A stretch of DNA of 10,495 bases from Sphingomonadales bacterium (GTDB lineage: Bacteria > Pseudomonadota > Alphaproteobacteria > Sphingomonadales > Sphingomonadaceae): the NCBI GenBank assembly GCA_025360285.1, contig JANYCM010000289.1, positions 1-10,495 of the forward strand, in the 5' to 3' direction. The notes below the pieces were generated by a model, which was not told where the DNA came from, ran no database searches, and saw only the letters and a list, made by a program, of their open reading frames with translations. The translations under genes and the position numbers were made by a program. Within the stretch, counting starts at the first letter, position 1. Each line of letters opens with the position of its first letter. Shown one piece after another: positions 1 through 6,843 of this stretch.

Positions 1-309
1 AGGGCGATAGGCCTTCGAAACCTCGGAATAGTCCTTTGAACGTTGATCGACATTGTCGATCATCAGGCTGATCGGCGTGCCGGTGGTCAGCCCTTCGTAA
101 ACGCCCGACAGGATGCGCACCTGATCGGGTTCCTGTCGCTGCGTCGTAAACCGCGAGGTCCCCGGCCGGCGCTTGTCGAGCCAAGGCTGGATATCGGTCT
201 CGGAAAGGCTGAGGCCGGGCGGGCAGCCGTCAACGACCGCGCCGATGGCCGGGCCGTGCGATTCACCCCAGGTGGTGAAGCGGAAAAGGTGGCCAAAGGT
301 GTTGCTCAC
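1..309 (-). CDS. aroC: Chorismate synthase, N-terminal part (cut by left edge)
   Basis: Chorismate synthase converts 5-enolpyruvylshikimate-3-phosphate to chorismate, the last step of the shikimate pathway in the cytoplasm, using reduced FMN. The visible 103 codons start with GTG at 309 and read MSNTFGHLFRFTTWGESHG; G15-E16-S17-H18-G19 followed by PAIGAVVDGCP fits the family's first signature. The segment RRPGTSRFTTQRQEPDQVRI and the later TTGTPISLMI and DQRSKDYS stretches are also typical. A GAGAGG ribosome binding site lies at 315-320, five bases from the GTG. The frame is open to base 1, so roughly the last two thirds of a usual ~360-residue protein is missing only because the window ends. 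It starts 33 bases after fabI stops and is probably cotranscribed with it. Identification is firm from sequence; operon membership is inferred. Confidence 0.95.
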   Translation of the reverse strand, partial: MSNTFGHLFRFTTWGESHGPAIGAVVDGCPPGLSLSETDIQPWLDKRRPGTSRFTTQRQEPDQVRILSGVYEGLTTGTPISLMIDNVDQRSKDYSEVSKAYRP

Positions 310-342
310 GCGCGCCTCTCGCCGAACGGACGCGGGGCAAAA

Positions 343-1146
343 CTATGCAACGCTCATATCCGGCGCGTCCTCGGCCTTCATGCCGATGACATTATACCCC
401 GCATCGACATGGTGGATTTCCCCCGTCACGCCGCCCGAAAGGTCGCTGAGCAGATACATCCCCGCGCCGCCAACATCCTCGATTGTCACATTGCGGCGCA
501 GCGGCGCATTATATTCGTTCCATTTCATGATGTAGCGGAAATCGCCGATTCCGCTGGCGGCCAACGTCTTGATCGGGCCGGCGGAAATGGCATTCACCCG
601 CACCTTCTGCGGTCCCAGGTCCATTGCCAGATATTTTACCGATGTCTCCAGCGCCGCCTTGGCGACCCCCATGACATTATAATGCGGGATGACCTTTTCG
701 GCGCCATAATAGCTAAGCGTCAGCAGCGCGCCGCCGTCCGGCATCATCGGCAGGGCCCGCTGGGCGACAGCGGTAAAGCTGAACACACTAACATTCATGG
801 TCAGCGCGAAATTGTCCATGCTGGTATCGACATAGCGGCCGCGCAGCTCATTCTTGTCCGAAAATCCTATGGCATGGACCAGGAAATCGATCGTCGGCCA
901 TTCCGCCGCCAACGCCGCAAAACACGCATCCATGCTGGCTTCGCTCGCCACATCGCATTCGTACAGCCGCGCCTGTCCCAGTGATTCCGCCAGCGGCCGC
1001 ACCCGTTTTTCCAGCGCATCCCCTTGATAGGAAAAGGCGATTTCGCCGCCCTGTTCGGCAATCGCCTTGGCAATGCCCCAGGCGAGGCTGCGATCATTGG
1101 CGACGCCCATGATCAGGCCCCGCTTGCCCTTCATCAATCCGGCCAT
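343..1146 (-). CDS. fabI: Enoyl-[acyl-carrier-protein] reductase (NADH), FabI
   Basis: FabI reduces the trans-2 double bond of enoyl-ACP in the last step of each fatty acid elongation cycle, in the cytoplasm, with NAD(P)H. The 267 residues match the usual length. The nucleotide-binding loop G14-VANDRS is near the N-terminus. The catalytic group Y146, Y156 and K163 has the FabI spacing (YxxxxxxK) and the same numbering as the E. coli enzyme. HAIGF at 91-95 is the loop where triclosan-resistance changes occur in E. coli. The ATG at 1146 has a GGAG at 1151-1154 with four bases between. The preceding yihY-like gene stops 13 bases upstream and aroC follows after 33 bases, so it sits inside a four-gene block. 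The alternative, another SDR-family reductase, is unlikely given the intact FabI active site. Confidence 0.97.
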   Translation of the reverse strand: MAGLMKGKRGLIMGVANDRSLAWGIAKAIAEQGGEIAFSYQGDALEKRVRPLAESLGQARLYECDVASEASMDACFAALAAEWPTIDFLVHAIGFSDKNELRGRYVDTSMDNFALTMNVSVFSFTAVAQRALPMMPDGGALLTLSYYGAEKVIPHYNVMGVAKAALETSVKYLAMDLGPQKVRVNAISAGPIKTLAASGIGDFRYIMKWNEYNAPLRRNVTIEDVGGAGMYLLSDLSGGVTGEIHHVDAGYNVIGMKAEDAPDMSVA

Positions 1147-1159
1147 AGGTCTCCAGCCA

Positions 1160-2050
1160 TTATTCTGTTGTTGGAACGATCTCTAGCCGGCTTTGGCGGC
1201 CTTTGGCGAGAGCCGCGTTGAGGTTGGCCCCCGCCACCAGCCCCAATCCAATGATATAGAAGAACAGCAGCGCCACGATCACCCCCGCGAGCGAGCCATA
1301 GGTCAGGCTGTAACCGCCGAACAGGCCCAGCGCCCAGGGCATGCCCATCGTCGTTCCCACCCAGGTCAGCATCGTCACCAGGGCGCCGGGCCAGATCGGG
1401 CAGGACAGCACGCGAAAGCGCTGCGGGGTCAGCACATAGAACAGCGCATACAGCGCGGTGAACAGCACCGCCGCCGGCACGAACCGCCCCAGGCCCAGCC
1501 CCAGGGTGCGAAACACATCATCGGCGGCCGGCATCAACCGATCGACAAAAGCCACCGCCCCGGTGAGCAGCACCTGGGCCGCCAGCGCCACCAGCATGGC
1601 GAGCACCGCCGCAAACACGATCAATATCGATCCGGCGCGAAACCGCCATGATCGCGCCCCGGCCGGCACGGCATAGGCGTTGCGGATGATGGCGCGCACG
1701 GTTTCCATGAAACCACTGACGGTCCACAGTGTCACCAGAATGCCAAAGGTCAGCAAACCGCTTGAAGCGCGCACCCCGATGACGTCACTGATCGGCTTGG
1801 CAACCAGCAGGGCGACGTCGGGCGGCAGGGTGTGGAGAAACACCGTGATGGCGCGCAGGCCATCGTCGGTGCGGCCCAGCGTACCGGCCACCGTCGCCAG
1901 CACGATGAAAAACGGAAACAGCGTCAGCAACGAAAGATAGGCCAAATTGCCGGCATGAACGAAGCCGTCGGCCCAAGCACCCACAATTGTGTCGCGCAGC
2001 ACCTGCACCACGCGGCGGTTGCGCCCCAAAAACGTTGTGATCAGCTTCAT
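1160..2050 (-). CDS. YihY/virulence factor BrkB family inner membrane protein
   Basis: A 296-residue polytopic membrane protein of the YihY/BrkB family, once misnamed ribonuclease BN; its molecular function is not settled. About six hydrophobic segments are visible, near residues 36-58, 98-118, 138-166, 188-206, 218-238 and 250-276. The family's typical parts are seen: an early NLAYLSLLTLFPFFIVL segment, a central Y-x-L-T-P-Q-R-F-R stretch near 205-213, and a C-terminal YGSLAGVIVALLFFYIIGL segment ending in GANLNA. The ATG at 2050 has no good Shine-Dalgarno sequence in front (the upstream bases are C/G rich), so translation may depend on coupling to the dnaJ-like gene that stops 31 bases before. 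fabI follows after 13 bases. Family call is confident; role is unknown. Confidence 0.88.
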   Translation of the reverse strand: MKLITTFLGRNRRVVQVLRDTIVGAWADGFVHAGNLAYLSLLTLFPFFIVLATVAGTLGRTDDGLRAITVFLHTLPPDVALLVAKPISDVIGVRASSGLLTFGILVTLWTVSGFMETVRAIIRNAYAVPAGARSWRFRAGSILIVFAAVLAMLVALAAQVLLTGAVAFVDRLMPAADDVFRTLGLGLGRFVPAAVLFTALYALFYVLTPQRFRVLSCPIWPGALVTMLTWVGTTMGMPWALGLFGGYSLTYGSLAGVIVALLFFYIIGLGLVAGANLNAALAKGRQSRLEIVPTTE

Positions 2051-2081
2051 CCGGGGGCAACGGTCCGGCGGCCGGCGGGTT

Positions 2082-3035
2082 TCACACCCCCAGCTCGCGG
2101 CGCACGCTGCGCGCGTCCTGCCAGCCCGCAGCGAAATCCTTCAATGCCTGATCGTCTGCCGGCAAATCCACCAGGATCATCGCCAGCTGGTCGCCGCGGC
2201 TGCCATCGGCCCTTGTGAAGCCGCGGCCCTTCAGGCGGAATATCTTGCCCGACGTCGTCCCCGGCGGCACCGTCAAGGTCACAGCGCCTTCCACCGTCGG
2301 CATGCGCACCTTGGCACCCAGCACGGCTTCCGACAGGCTGAGCGGCAGATCAAGCCGCACATCATCGCCATCGCGGCGGAAGAAGCGGTGCCGGGCGATT
2401 TCCAGTGTCACCAACGCATCGCCATTGCCGCCCGGCCCGGCATCGCCCTGCCCGGCCATCCGCACCTGCCGGCCTGATTCCAGCCCGGCCGGCAGTTTCA
2501 ATTCCAAAGTGCGGCCGGATTTCAGCGTCACCCGCTGCGGCTTCAACGCCGCCGCATCCTCGAACGGCACGGTCAGCCGATAAGCAACATCATTGCCCTT
2601 TTGCGGCTGCTGGCGAAACCCGCCACCACTACCGCCGCCAAAAGGGCTGCGGCCGCCGAACAATTCCGAAAACAGGTCATCGGCACCGCCCCCGCCAAAA
2701 TCGAACCCGGCATTGCCGCCCCGGCCACCACCGCCGCCACTGGCACTGCGGGCAAAGGGATCACCACCGCCGCGAAAACCGCCGCCGGCACCACCGCCAA
2801 AGGGCGACGTCGGGTTGCCATCCGGGCCGATCTCGCCGCGGTCAAACCGCGCCTTCTTGTCGGTATCCGACAACAGCTCATAGGCCGAATTGGCTTCCTT
2901 GAAGCGTTCCAGCGCCTTGGCATTATCGGCGTTGCGGTCGGGGTGGTTTTCCTTCGCCAGCTTGCGATAGGCCTTTTTGATTTCGGCAGCGCTGGCACCG
3001 CGCCCGACACCCAGAACTGTATAGGGATCGCGCAT
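2082..3035 (-). CDS. DnaJ-type co-chaperone without zinc finger (type B, CbpA/DnaJ2-like)
   Basis: A J-domain protein expected to stimulate the ATPase of DnaK and deliver client proteins. The 317 residues have an N-terminal J domain (about 1-66) with H31-P32-D33 and the flanking AYRKLAKENHPDRN helix, then a glycine/phenylalanine-rich linker (about 72-140) with long Gly runs, then a DnaJ C-terminal substrate-binding region. No CxxCxGxG zinc-finger repeats are present, so it is a type B rather than a canonical DnaJ. The start is placed at ATG 3035 because AGGA (3041-3044) lies five bases before it; an in-frame ATG at 3041 overlaps that AGGA and would have no spacing. The reading frame stays open upstream to 3362, but that part overlaps the divergent nuclease gene and does not resemble this family. 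It heads the block running to aroC. Confidence 0.9.
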   Translation of the reverse strand: MRDPYTVLGVGRGASAAEIKKAYRKLAKENHPDRNADNAKALERFKEANSAYELLSDTDKKARFDRGEIGPDGNPTSPFGGGAGGGFRGGGDPFARSASGGGGGRGGNAGFDFGGGGADDLFSELFGGRSPFGGGSGGGFRQQPQKGNDVAYRLTVPFEDAAALKPQRVTLKSGRTLELKLPAGLESGRQVRMAGQGDAGPGGNGDALVTLEIARHRFFRRDGDDVRLDLPLSLSEAVLGAKVRMPTVEGAVTLTVPPGTTSGKIFRLKGRGFTRADGSRGDQLAMILVDLPADDQALKDFAAGWQDARSVRRELGV

Positions 3036-3157
3036 TGTCATCCTGTCATGTCCAATCCACGTGGCAGATGTGCAACATGTGGCCGTGATGCAAGAGGCAG
3101 CATAGGCCCAGCGAAGAATAGTCGCCAGCCCGTCATGCTTGCGGCATAGAAGGCGGT
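3036..3157. promoter_or_regulatory. Divergent intergenic region between the dnaJ-like and nuclease genes
   Basis: This 122-bp stretch must carry the promoters of both the leftward chaperone block and the rightward nuclease-peptidase pair, because the two start codons face away from each other across it. A perfect 8-bp palindrome CCACGTGG lies at 3057-3064. I could not find a convincing -35/-10 pair on either strand by eye, so no promoter is placed. Confidence 0.4.
3041..3044 (-). promoter_or_regulatory. Shine-Dalgarno sequence that decides the dnaJ-like start
   Basis: AGGA on the minus strand lies five bases before ATG 3035. It overlaps an in-frame ATG at 3041, because the hexamer ATGACA occurs twice here (3044-3049 and 3036-3041, read leftward). 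This arrangement favours the start at 3035 (MRDPYTVLG), which also agrees with J-domain proteins usually beginning only a few residues before the Y-x-x-L-G motif. Confidence 0.6.
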
Positions 3158-4021
3158 ATGACTCTTCGCCCGCTCTCCGCCCTGTTCGCCGCCATGGCTT
3201 TGGCCGCCCTGCCCGCCCCGGCGCTGGCCTGGGGCGAATATGCCCATCGCCTGTCGGCGCGCATCGCCAGTGTGGAATTAACGCCGCGTGCCCGCGCCGA
3301 AGTCCGCCGCATCCTCGCCAAGGGCGCCGCCATCGACACACCCGCCTGCCCGCTTGCCACAATGGAAGATGCCTCGGTCTGGCCGGATTGCGTGCGGTCC
3401 CTGCCCGATCGCTTCAATTTCAGCTTCCCCTGGCATTATCAGAACATCGATGTTTGTCAGCCCTTTGACGCCGCTGCCAAATGCCCTGACGGTAATTGCG
3501 TCACCGCCCAAATTCCGCGCCAGCTCGCCATCGCCGCCGATCGCCATGCTAGCCCGGCCGATCGCGCCCAGGCGCTGGCCTTTGTCGTGCATTTTGTCGG
3601 CGACATGCACATGCCGCTGCACATCGGCGAAAAGAATGACAAGGGCGGCAATGACGTCCGCGCCGCCTATGGCGCCAAGGCGCCCGACCGGATGAACCTG
3701 CACCGTATCTGGGATTCCGAACTCGCCGAACGCGCCCTCACCGAACCGCCGGCGATCACGGCGCTATCCCCCACCGCCGCCCAGCGCCGCACCTGGACGA
3801 AGGGCGAGATCAGCGATTGGGCCCGTGAAAGCTGGGACCTGTCGCGCACTGTCGTCTATCCGGAGCTGAAGGATTATCCCGATACCTGCCCGGCCAAATC
3901 ACCGCTGCGGGCTCAGATCGATGCGCGCTACATCGCTGCCGCCACGCCGGCGGTGCGGGAACAGATCGAACGCGCCGGCGTTCGGCTTGCCATGCTTCTC
4001 AACCGCGCTTTCGCTCGCTAG
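3158..4021 (+). CDS. Secreted S1/P1-type nuclease (zinc-dependent phosphodiesterase)
   Basis: S1/P1 nucleases cleave single-stranded nucleic acids with three zinc ions; bacterial members are exported. The 287-residue product has a signal peptide (about 1-24, ending APALA) and the mature chain would start with W25, which in P1 nuclease supplies a zinc ligand through its N-terminus. The other ligands are visible with family spacing: H30 (W+5), D77, H93, then H145/D149/H155 in HFVGDMHMPLH, and H182/D186 in NLHRIWDSE. Cysteines at 64, 79, 100, 109 and 114 could form disulfides. ATG 3158 is preceded by AGAAGG at 3148-3153 with four bases between. The metallopeptidase gene follows after 11 bases, suggesting a two-gene operon. 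A periplasmic or extracellular role in nucleic-acid breakdown is inferred from the family and signal peptide. Confidence 0.92.
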   Translation: MTLRPLSALFAAMALAALPAPALAWGEYAHRLSARIASVELTPRARAEVRRILAKGAAIDTPACPLATMEDASVWPDCVRSLPDRFNFSFPWHYQNIDVCQPFDAAAKCPDGNCVTAQIPRQLAIAADRHASPADRAQALAFVVHFVGDMHMPLHIGEKNDKGGNDVRAAYGAKAPDRMNLHRIWDSELAERALTEPPAITALSPTAAQRRTWTKGEISDWARESWDLSRTVVYPELKDYPDTCPAKSPLRAQIDARYIAAATPAVREQIERAGVRLAMLLNRAFAR

Positions 4022-4032
4022 GAATCGTTCAC

Positions 4033-4920
4033 ATGCGCCTTGATGACGAACGCGAGAGCAGCAATATCGAAGATCGCCGCGGTGAAGGCGGCGGTTTCAG
4101 CCTGCCCGGCTTTGGCAGCGGTGGCCTGCAATTGGGCGGCGGCAGCATGGGCTGCGGCACCATCGTCATCTTGCTGATTGTCGGGGTCGTGTTCGGCATC
4201 AACCCGCTGACCCTGCTTGGCGGTGGTGGCCCCGGCGCTCCCACCCAGCAGATCGGCCAGCCCGCGCCCGCCGCCCGCCCGGCCAGCGAGAGCGATCGTT
4301 TCGTCGCCAAGGTGCTGGCGACCACAGAAGATTCATGGGGCAAGCAATTCCCGGCCGAAACCGGACAAGAGTATCGCGCCCCGAAACTCGTGCTGTTCAG
4401 CGGCAGCGTCCGCTCCGGCTGCGGCGCCGCACAATCGGCGTCCGGCCCATTTTATTGCCCTGCCGACCAGAAGGTCTATCTCGACCAGAGCTTCTTTGAC
4501 GAACTCAGCCAGCGGTTCGGCGCCCCCGGTGATTTCGCCGCTGCCTATGTGATCGCCCATGAAGTCGGCCACCATGTCCAGAATCTGCTCGGCATTTCCG
4601 AAAAGGCGCAGCAGGCGCAATCACGCGCCTCCGAAACCCAGGCCAACGCCATTTCGGTGCGGGTGGAATTGCAGGCCGATTGCCTCGCCGGCGTCTGGGC
4701 CAAGGACAATGCCGCGCTGCTCGAACCCGGCGATGTCCAGGAAGCCCTGCGCGCCGCCACCGCCATCGGCGACGACACCCTGCAAAAGGCGGCGCAGGGT
4801 ACAATCGTCCCCGAAAGCTTCACCCATGGCTCCAGTGCGCAGCGCGTCCGCTGGTTTCAGCAGGGGATGCAGGGCGGCACCATCGCCAGTTGCAACACCT
4901 TCAAGGCCGGATCGCTTTAG
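4033..4920 (+). CDS. Neutral zinc metallopeptidase, YpfJ family, membrane-anchored
   Basis: A 295-residue protein of the putative zinc peptidase family that includes E. coli YpfJ; substrates are unknown. The N-terminus is polar and glycine-rich (to about 40), followed by one hydrophobic span (about 42-58) and a Pro/Ala-rich linker, so the catalytic part is probably in the periplasm. The zinc motif H176-E177-V178-G179-H180-H181 is intact, and E212 in VELQADCLAGVW is the likely third ligand, as the family places an E-L-Q-A-D motif there. Four cysteines (130, 142, 217, 287) are present in the catalytic part. AGGAA at 4020-4024 serves as ribosome binding site and overlaps the stop codon of the nuclease gene, implying coupled translation. 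The gene ends 11 bases from the oppositely oriented lipoprotein gene. Confidence 0.92.
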   Translation: MRLDDERESSNIEDRRGEGGGFSLPGFGSGGLQLGGGSMGCGTIVILLIVGVVFGINPLTLLGGGGPGAPTQQIGQPAPAARPASESDRFVAKVLATTEDSWGKQFPAETGQEYRAPKLVLFSGSVRSGCGAAQSASGPFYCPADQKVYLDQSFFDELSQRFGAPGDFAAAYVIAHEVGHHVQNLLGISEKAQQAQSRASETQANAISVRVELQADCLAGVWAKDNAALLEPGDVQEALRAATAIGDDTLQKAAQGTIVPESFTHGSSAQRVRWFQQGMQGGTIASCNTFKAGSL

Positions 4921-4931
4921 GAGCGACGGCG

Positions 4932-5477
4932 CTAATCCTTCTTGCGGTCCATGATCGTCAACAGGCCCTGCGCCCCGCCGGCACTGGCCTTTTCCAGGCC
5001 CAGGGTGAAATCGTCGCCGTCCTCGGTCTTGCCGGACAGCGTATCACCACTGCGGCTGACCGACACCTTCTTCGCGGCAAACTGCTGCTGATACCAATCG
5101 GCCACCGCCGCGGCATCGGCCGGCGCCGTAAAGCCGATCTTCACCGTCGCCTTGCTATCGCTGTTGCCATCAAAGGCGCGCACATTGACACTGCCGACCT
5201 TGGCACCGGGGTAAAGCCCCACGCCATCGATATCGAAGTGCGTGTTGCCGCCCATCCCCTCGGGCACCTTGACATTGGCCTGGATGCCGCCGGGGAGTTT
5301 CAGTTCAAACTTGCCGCCGTCCTTGTCGCTGTCGATGTTGATGACGCTGTCGCCGTCTTCCTTGTCGCTGACCGAAACGCTCACCTTGGCGCCCTTGGCG
5401 TCGTCCTTGTCGGCGCTGACGCTGCACCCGGTCAGGACCATCGCAGCGGTGGCAAGCAGCGGGAAAATTGCTTTCAT
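4932..5477 (-). CDS. Small lipoprotein of unknown function
   Basis: I do not recognise this 181-residue product. It begins with a short signal peptide ending in a lipobox L15-T16-G17-C18, so it should be lipidated on C18 and held in the outer or inner membrane facing the periplasm. Residues 22-50 are rich in Asp, Lys and Ser; the centre (about 50-110) looks like beta strands with many Gly and Val. The C-terminal part has an Ala-rich helix with ADWYQQQF followed by VSVSRSGDTLSGKTEDGDDF, a helix-then-strands pattern. AGGAG at 5486-5490 precedes ATG 5477 by eight bases, and a sigma-70-like promoter lies just upstream, so it is transcribed on its own. It converges with the metallopeptidase gene with only 11 bases between stop codons and no clear terminator. 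The lipoprotein assignment is firm; any function would be a guess. Confidence 0.85.
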   Translation of the reverse strand: MKAIFPLLATAAMVLTGCSVSADKDDAKGAKVSVSVSDKEDGDSVINIDSDKDGGKFELKLPGGIQANVKVPEGMGGNTHFDIDGVGLYPGAKVGSVNVRAFDGNSDSKATVKIGFTAPADAAAVADWYQQQFAAKKVSVSRSGDTLSGKTEDGDDFTLGLEKASAGGAQGLLTIMDRKKD

Positions 5478-5494
5478 CGGTCAGGCTCCTAACT

Positions 5495-5512
5495 GTATTG
5501 CAATAACAATAC
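5495..5512. promoter_or_regulatory. Inverted repeat overlapping the lipoprotein promoter (possible operator)
   Basis: GTATTG at 5495-5500 and CAATAC at 5507-5512 form a perfect 6-bp inverted repeat with a six-base centre. It covers the -10 element and the expected transcription start of the lipoprotein gene. A protein bound here would block the promoter. The repeat is AT-rich compared with its surroundings; the operator role is inferred. Confidence 0.4.
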
Positions 5513-5534
5513 ACGTGGCGACGCCGGCCGTCAA
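5506..5534 (-). promoter_or_regulatory. Sigma-70-like promoter of the lipoprotein gene
   Basis: TTGACG (5534-5529) and TATTGT (5511-5506) are separated by 17 bases on the minus strand. The -35 element overlaps the stop codon of the DUF808 gene. Transcription would start near 5499, leaving a leader of about 20 bases that contains AGGAG. The -35 matches five of six consensus bases and the -10 four of six. Confidence 0.6.
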
Positions 5535-6466
5535 TGCCCGCCCCGGCGCGGCAACAGGTGCAGCGCCGCGACAATCGCCCCGCCCAGCACCACCCCGAAC
5601 AGCCCGGACGCCAGCGCCCCCGTCAGCCAGGCCACCGCCGGCCCGGCCGCCGCCCCCGCCGCTTCGGCAAACCGGTGAAACGAATGCGCCGGCTCCGAAA
5701 CGCCCAATTGTTCCAGGCCATGCACGAATATTCCGCCGCCTACCCACAGCATCGCCGCCGTGCCGACCCCGGCTAGCGCCTTCAAAAACGGCGGCATCCC
5801 GGTCACCAGCCCGCGCCCCACGGCGCGCAGCAGCGGCAACCGCGTGCCCGCCAGCGCCAGCCCGGCATCATCGGCCTTCACGATCAGCGCCACCCCGCCA
5901 TAAACCAGCCCGGTAATGCTGAACCCCACCACCGCCAGCACGACCGCCTGTTCGATGATCGGCTTGTCGGCAACACTCGCCAGCGAAATCGCCATGATCT
6001 CGCCCGACAGGATCAGATCGGTGCGGATCGCCCCCTTGACCATGGCGTTCTCGACATCGGCCGACGTCTCGCCCTCATCATCCACTGGATCATCGGCCGG
6101 TTCGGCATGCGGCCACAATATCTCGTACAGCTTTTCGGCGCCTTCGAAACACAGGAATGCGCCGCCCGCCATCAACAGCGGATTGATCACCCAGGGCGCC
6201 ACCGCGCTCAGCAAAATCGCCCCCGGCAACAGCAGCAACAGCTTGTTGCGCAAGGACCCCAGCGCAATCTTGCCGACAATCGGCAATTCCCGCGCCGGGC
6301 TGAAACCATGCACATAACGCGGCGTCACCGCGGCATCATCGATCACCACTCCGGCCGCCTTCGCCGACGCCTTGCCCGCCGCGGCGATCGTGTCGTCCAG
6401 CGACGCCGCCGCCACCTTGGCAATCGCCGCCACATCGTCGAGCAACGCAATCAACCCCGATGCCAC
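5531..6466 (-). CDS. DUF808 (YedI) family membrane protein
   Basis: A 311-residue inner membrane protein of the DUF808/YedI family, whose function is unknown. The N-terminus MASGLIALLDDVAAIAK and the following DDAAVTPRYVHGFSPARELP, GSLRNKLLLLLP, FLCFEGAEKL and AIRTDLILSGEIMAI segments are characteristic. Hydrophobic spans are seen near 74-105, 172-196, 228-250 and 278-304. An acidic stretch (about 122-140) lies between the first and second groups. The start is GTG at 6466, with AAGGGAG at 6476-6482 nine bases before it. The gene diverges from the toxin-antitoxin pair across 140 bp. The lipoprotein gene follows after 53 bases but has its own promoter. Family call is confident from the N-terminal motifs; transport or stress roles would be speculation. 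Confidence 0.88.
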   Translation of the reverse strand: MASGLIALLDDVAAIAKVAAASLDDTIAAAGKASAKAAGVVIDDAAVTPRYVHGFSPARELPIVGKIALGSLRNKLLLLLPGAILLSAVAPWVINPLLMAGGAFLCFEGAEKLYEILWPHAEPADDPVDDEGETSADVENAMVKGAIRTDLILSGEIMAISLASVADKPIIEQAVVLAVVGFSITGLVYGGVALIVKADDAGLALAGTRLPLLRAVGRGLVTGMPPFLKALAGVGTAAMLWVGGGIFVHGLEQLGVSEPAHSFHRFAEAAGAAAGPAVAWLTGALASGLFGVVLGGAIVAALHLLPRRGGH

Positions 6467-6533
6467 AACCGCTCGCTCCCTTGGATCATGACACTGTTGT
6501 TAGACAAAGGCCGGGGACGGGGGAAGGCGGAAT

Positions 6534-6561
6534 GCCGCCGGCGGCTGGGGTATAACCCCAG
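6534..6561. promoter_or_regulatory. Two adjoining palindromes in the divergent DUF808/parD-like region
   Basis: GCCGCCGGCGGC (6534-6545) is a perfect 12-bp palindrome and abuts CTGGGGT-ATA-ACCCCAG (6545-6561), a 7-bp inverted repeat around three bases. They lie in the 140-bp region between the DUF808 start and the antitoxin start, about 45 bp upstream of the latter. ParD-type antitoxins usually bind palindromic operators in their own promoter, so the second palindrome is a reasonable operator candidate. A possible -35 TTGACT follows at 6572-6577, without a good -10. The role is inferred. Confidence 0.4.
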
Positions 6562-6606
6562 ACCCCTTTTGTTGACTTTTGCACCTGCTGCGATCAGCTT
6601 CTGGTC

Positions 6607-6843
6607 ATGGCCGATACGCCCAACAGCTTCGCCGAACCGGCACGCGAATGGATCGCCCAGCGTGTTGCCACGGGGGCCTGGCCGGATGCCGAGGCGTATC
6701 TGAGCGACCTTGTCGAACGAGATCGTAAAATTGCCGAACAACGCGCCGCACTCAAAGCCGAAATTGACAAGGGCCTGGCCAGCGGGATCAGCCCGCACAG
6801 TCTAGACGAGATTTTCGAAATCGCCATGGCACGTATTGCTTGA
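6607..6843 (+). CDS. ParD-like type II antitoxin
   Basis: A 78-residue protein resembling ParD antitoxins, which bind and neutralise ParE-type toxins and repress their own operon. The N-terminal part AREWIAQRVATGAWPDAEAYLSDLVERD (about 12-39) fits the ribbon-helix-helix DNA-binding region of ParD, where sequences of the form I-x-x-x-V-x-x-G-x-Y/W-x-x-A-x-x-x-x-x-x-L are typical. The remainder is a charged helical tail ending DEIFEIAMARIA that would wrap the toxin. ATG 6607 has no good ribosome binding site; the message may be leaderless or start weakly. Its last codons overlap the start of the next gene by eight bases. The call rests on the motif, size and pairing with the downstream ParE-like gene. 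Confidence 0.82.
   Translation: MADTPNSFAEPAREWIAQRVATGAWPDAEAYLSDLVERDRKIAEQRAALKAEIDKGLASGISPHSLDEIFEIAMARIA

Noticed and set aside
43..984. Plus-strand 313-codon frame opposite aroC and fabI
   Set aside because: It lies fully antisense to two clearly identified genes; the product is Arg/His-rich with no recognisable family, typical of the complement of high-GC genes.
3036..3362. Upstream extension of the dnaJ-like frame (start at 3362)
   Set aside because: It overlaps the nuclease gene and its signal peptide region on the other strand, has no J-domain relation, and a good Shine-Dalgarno supports the start at 3035.
4905..4935. Shared terminator between the convergent peptidase and lipoprotein genes
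   Set aside because: Only a four-pair CGCT/AGCG stem with no T-run is seen; not enough to call.
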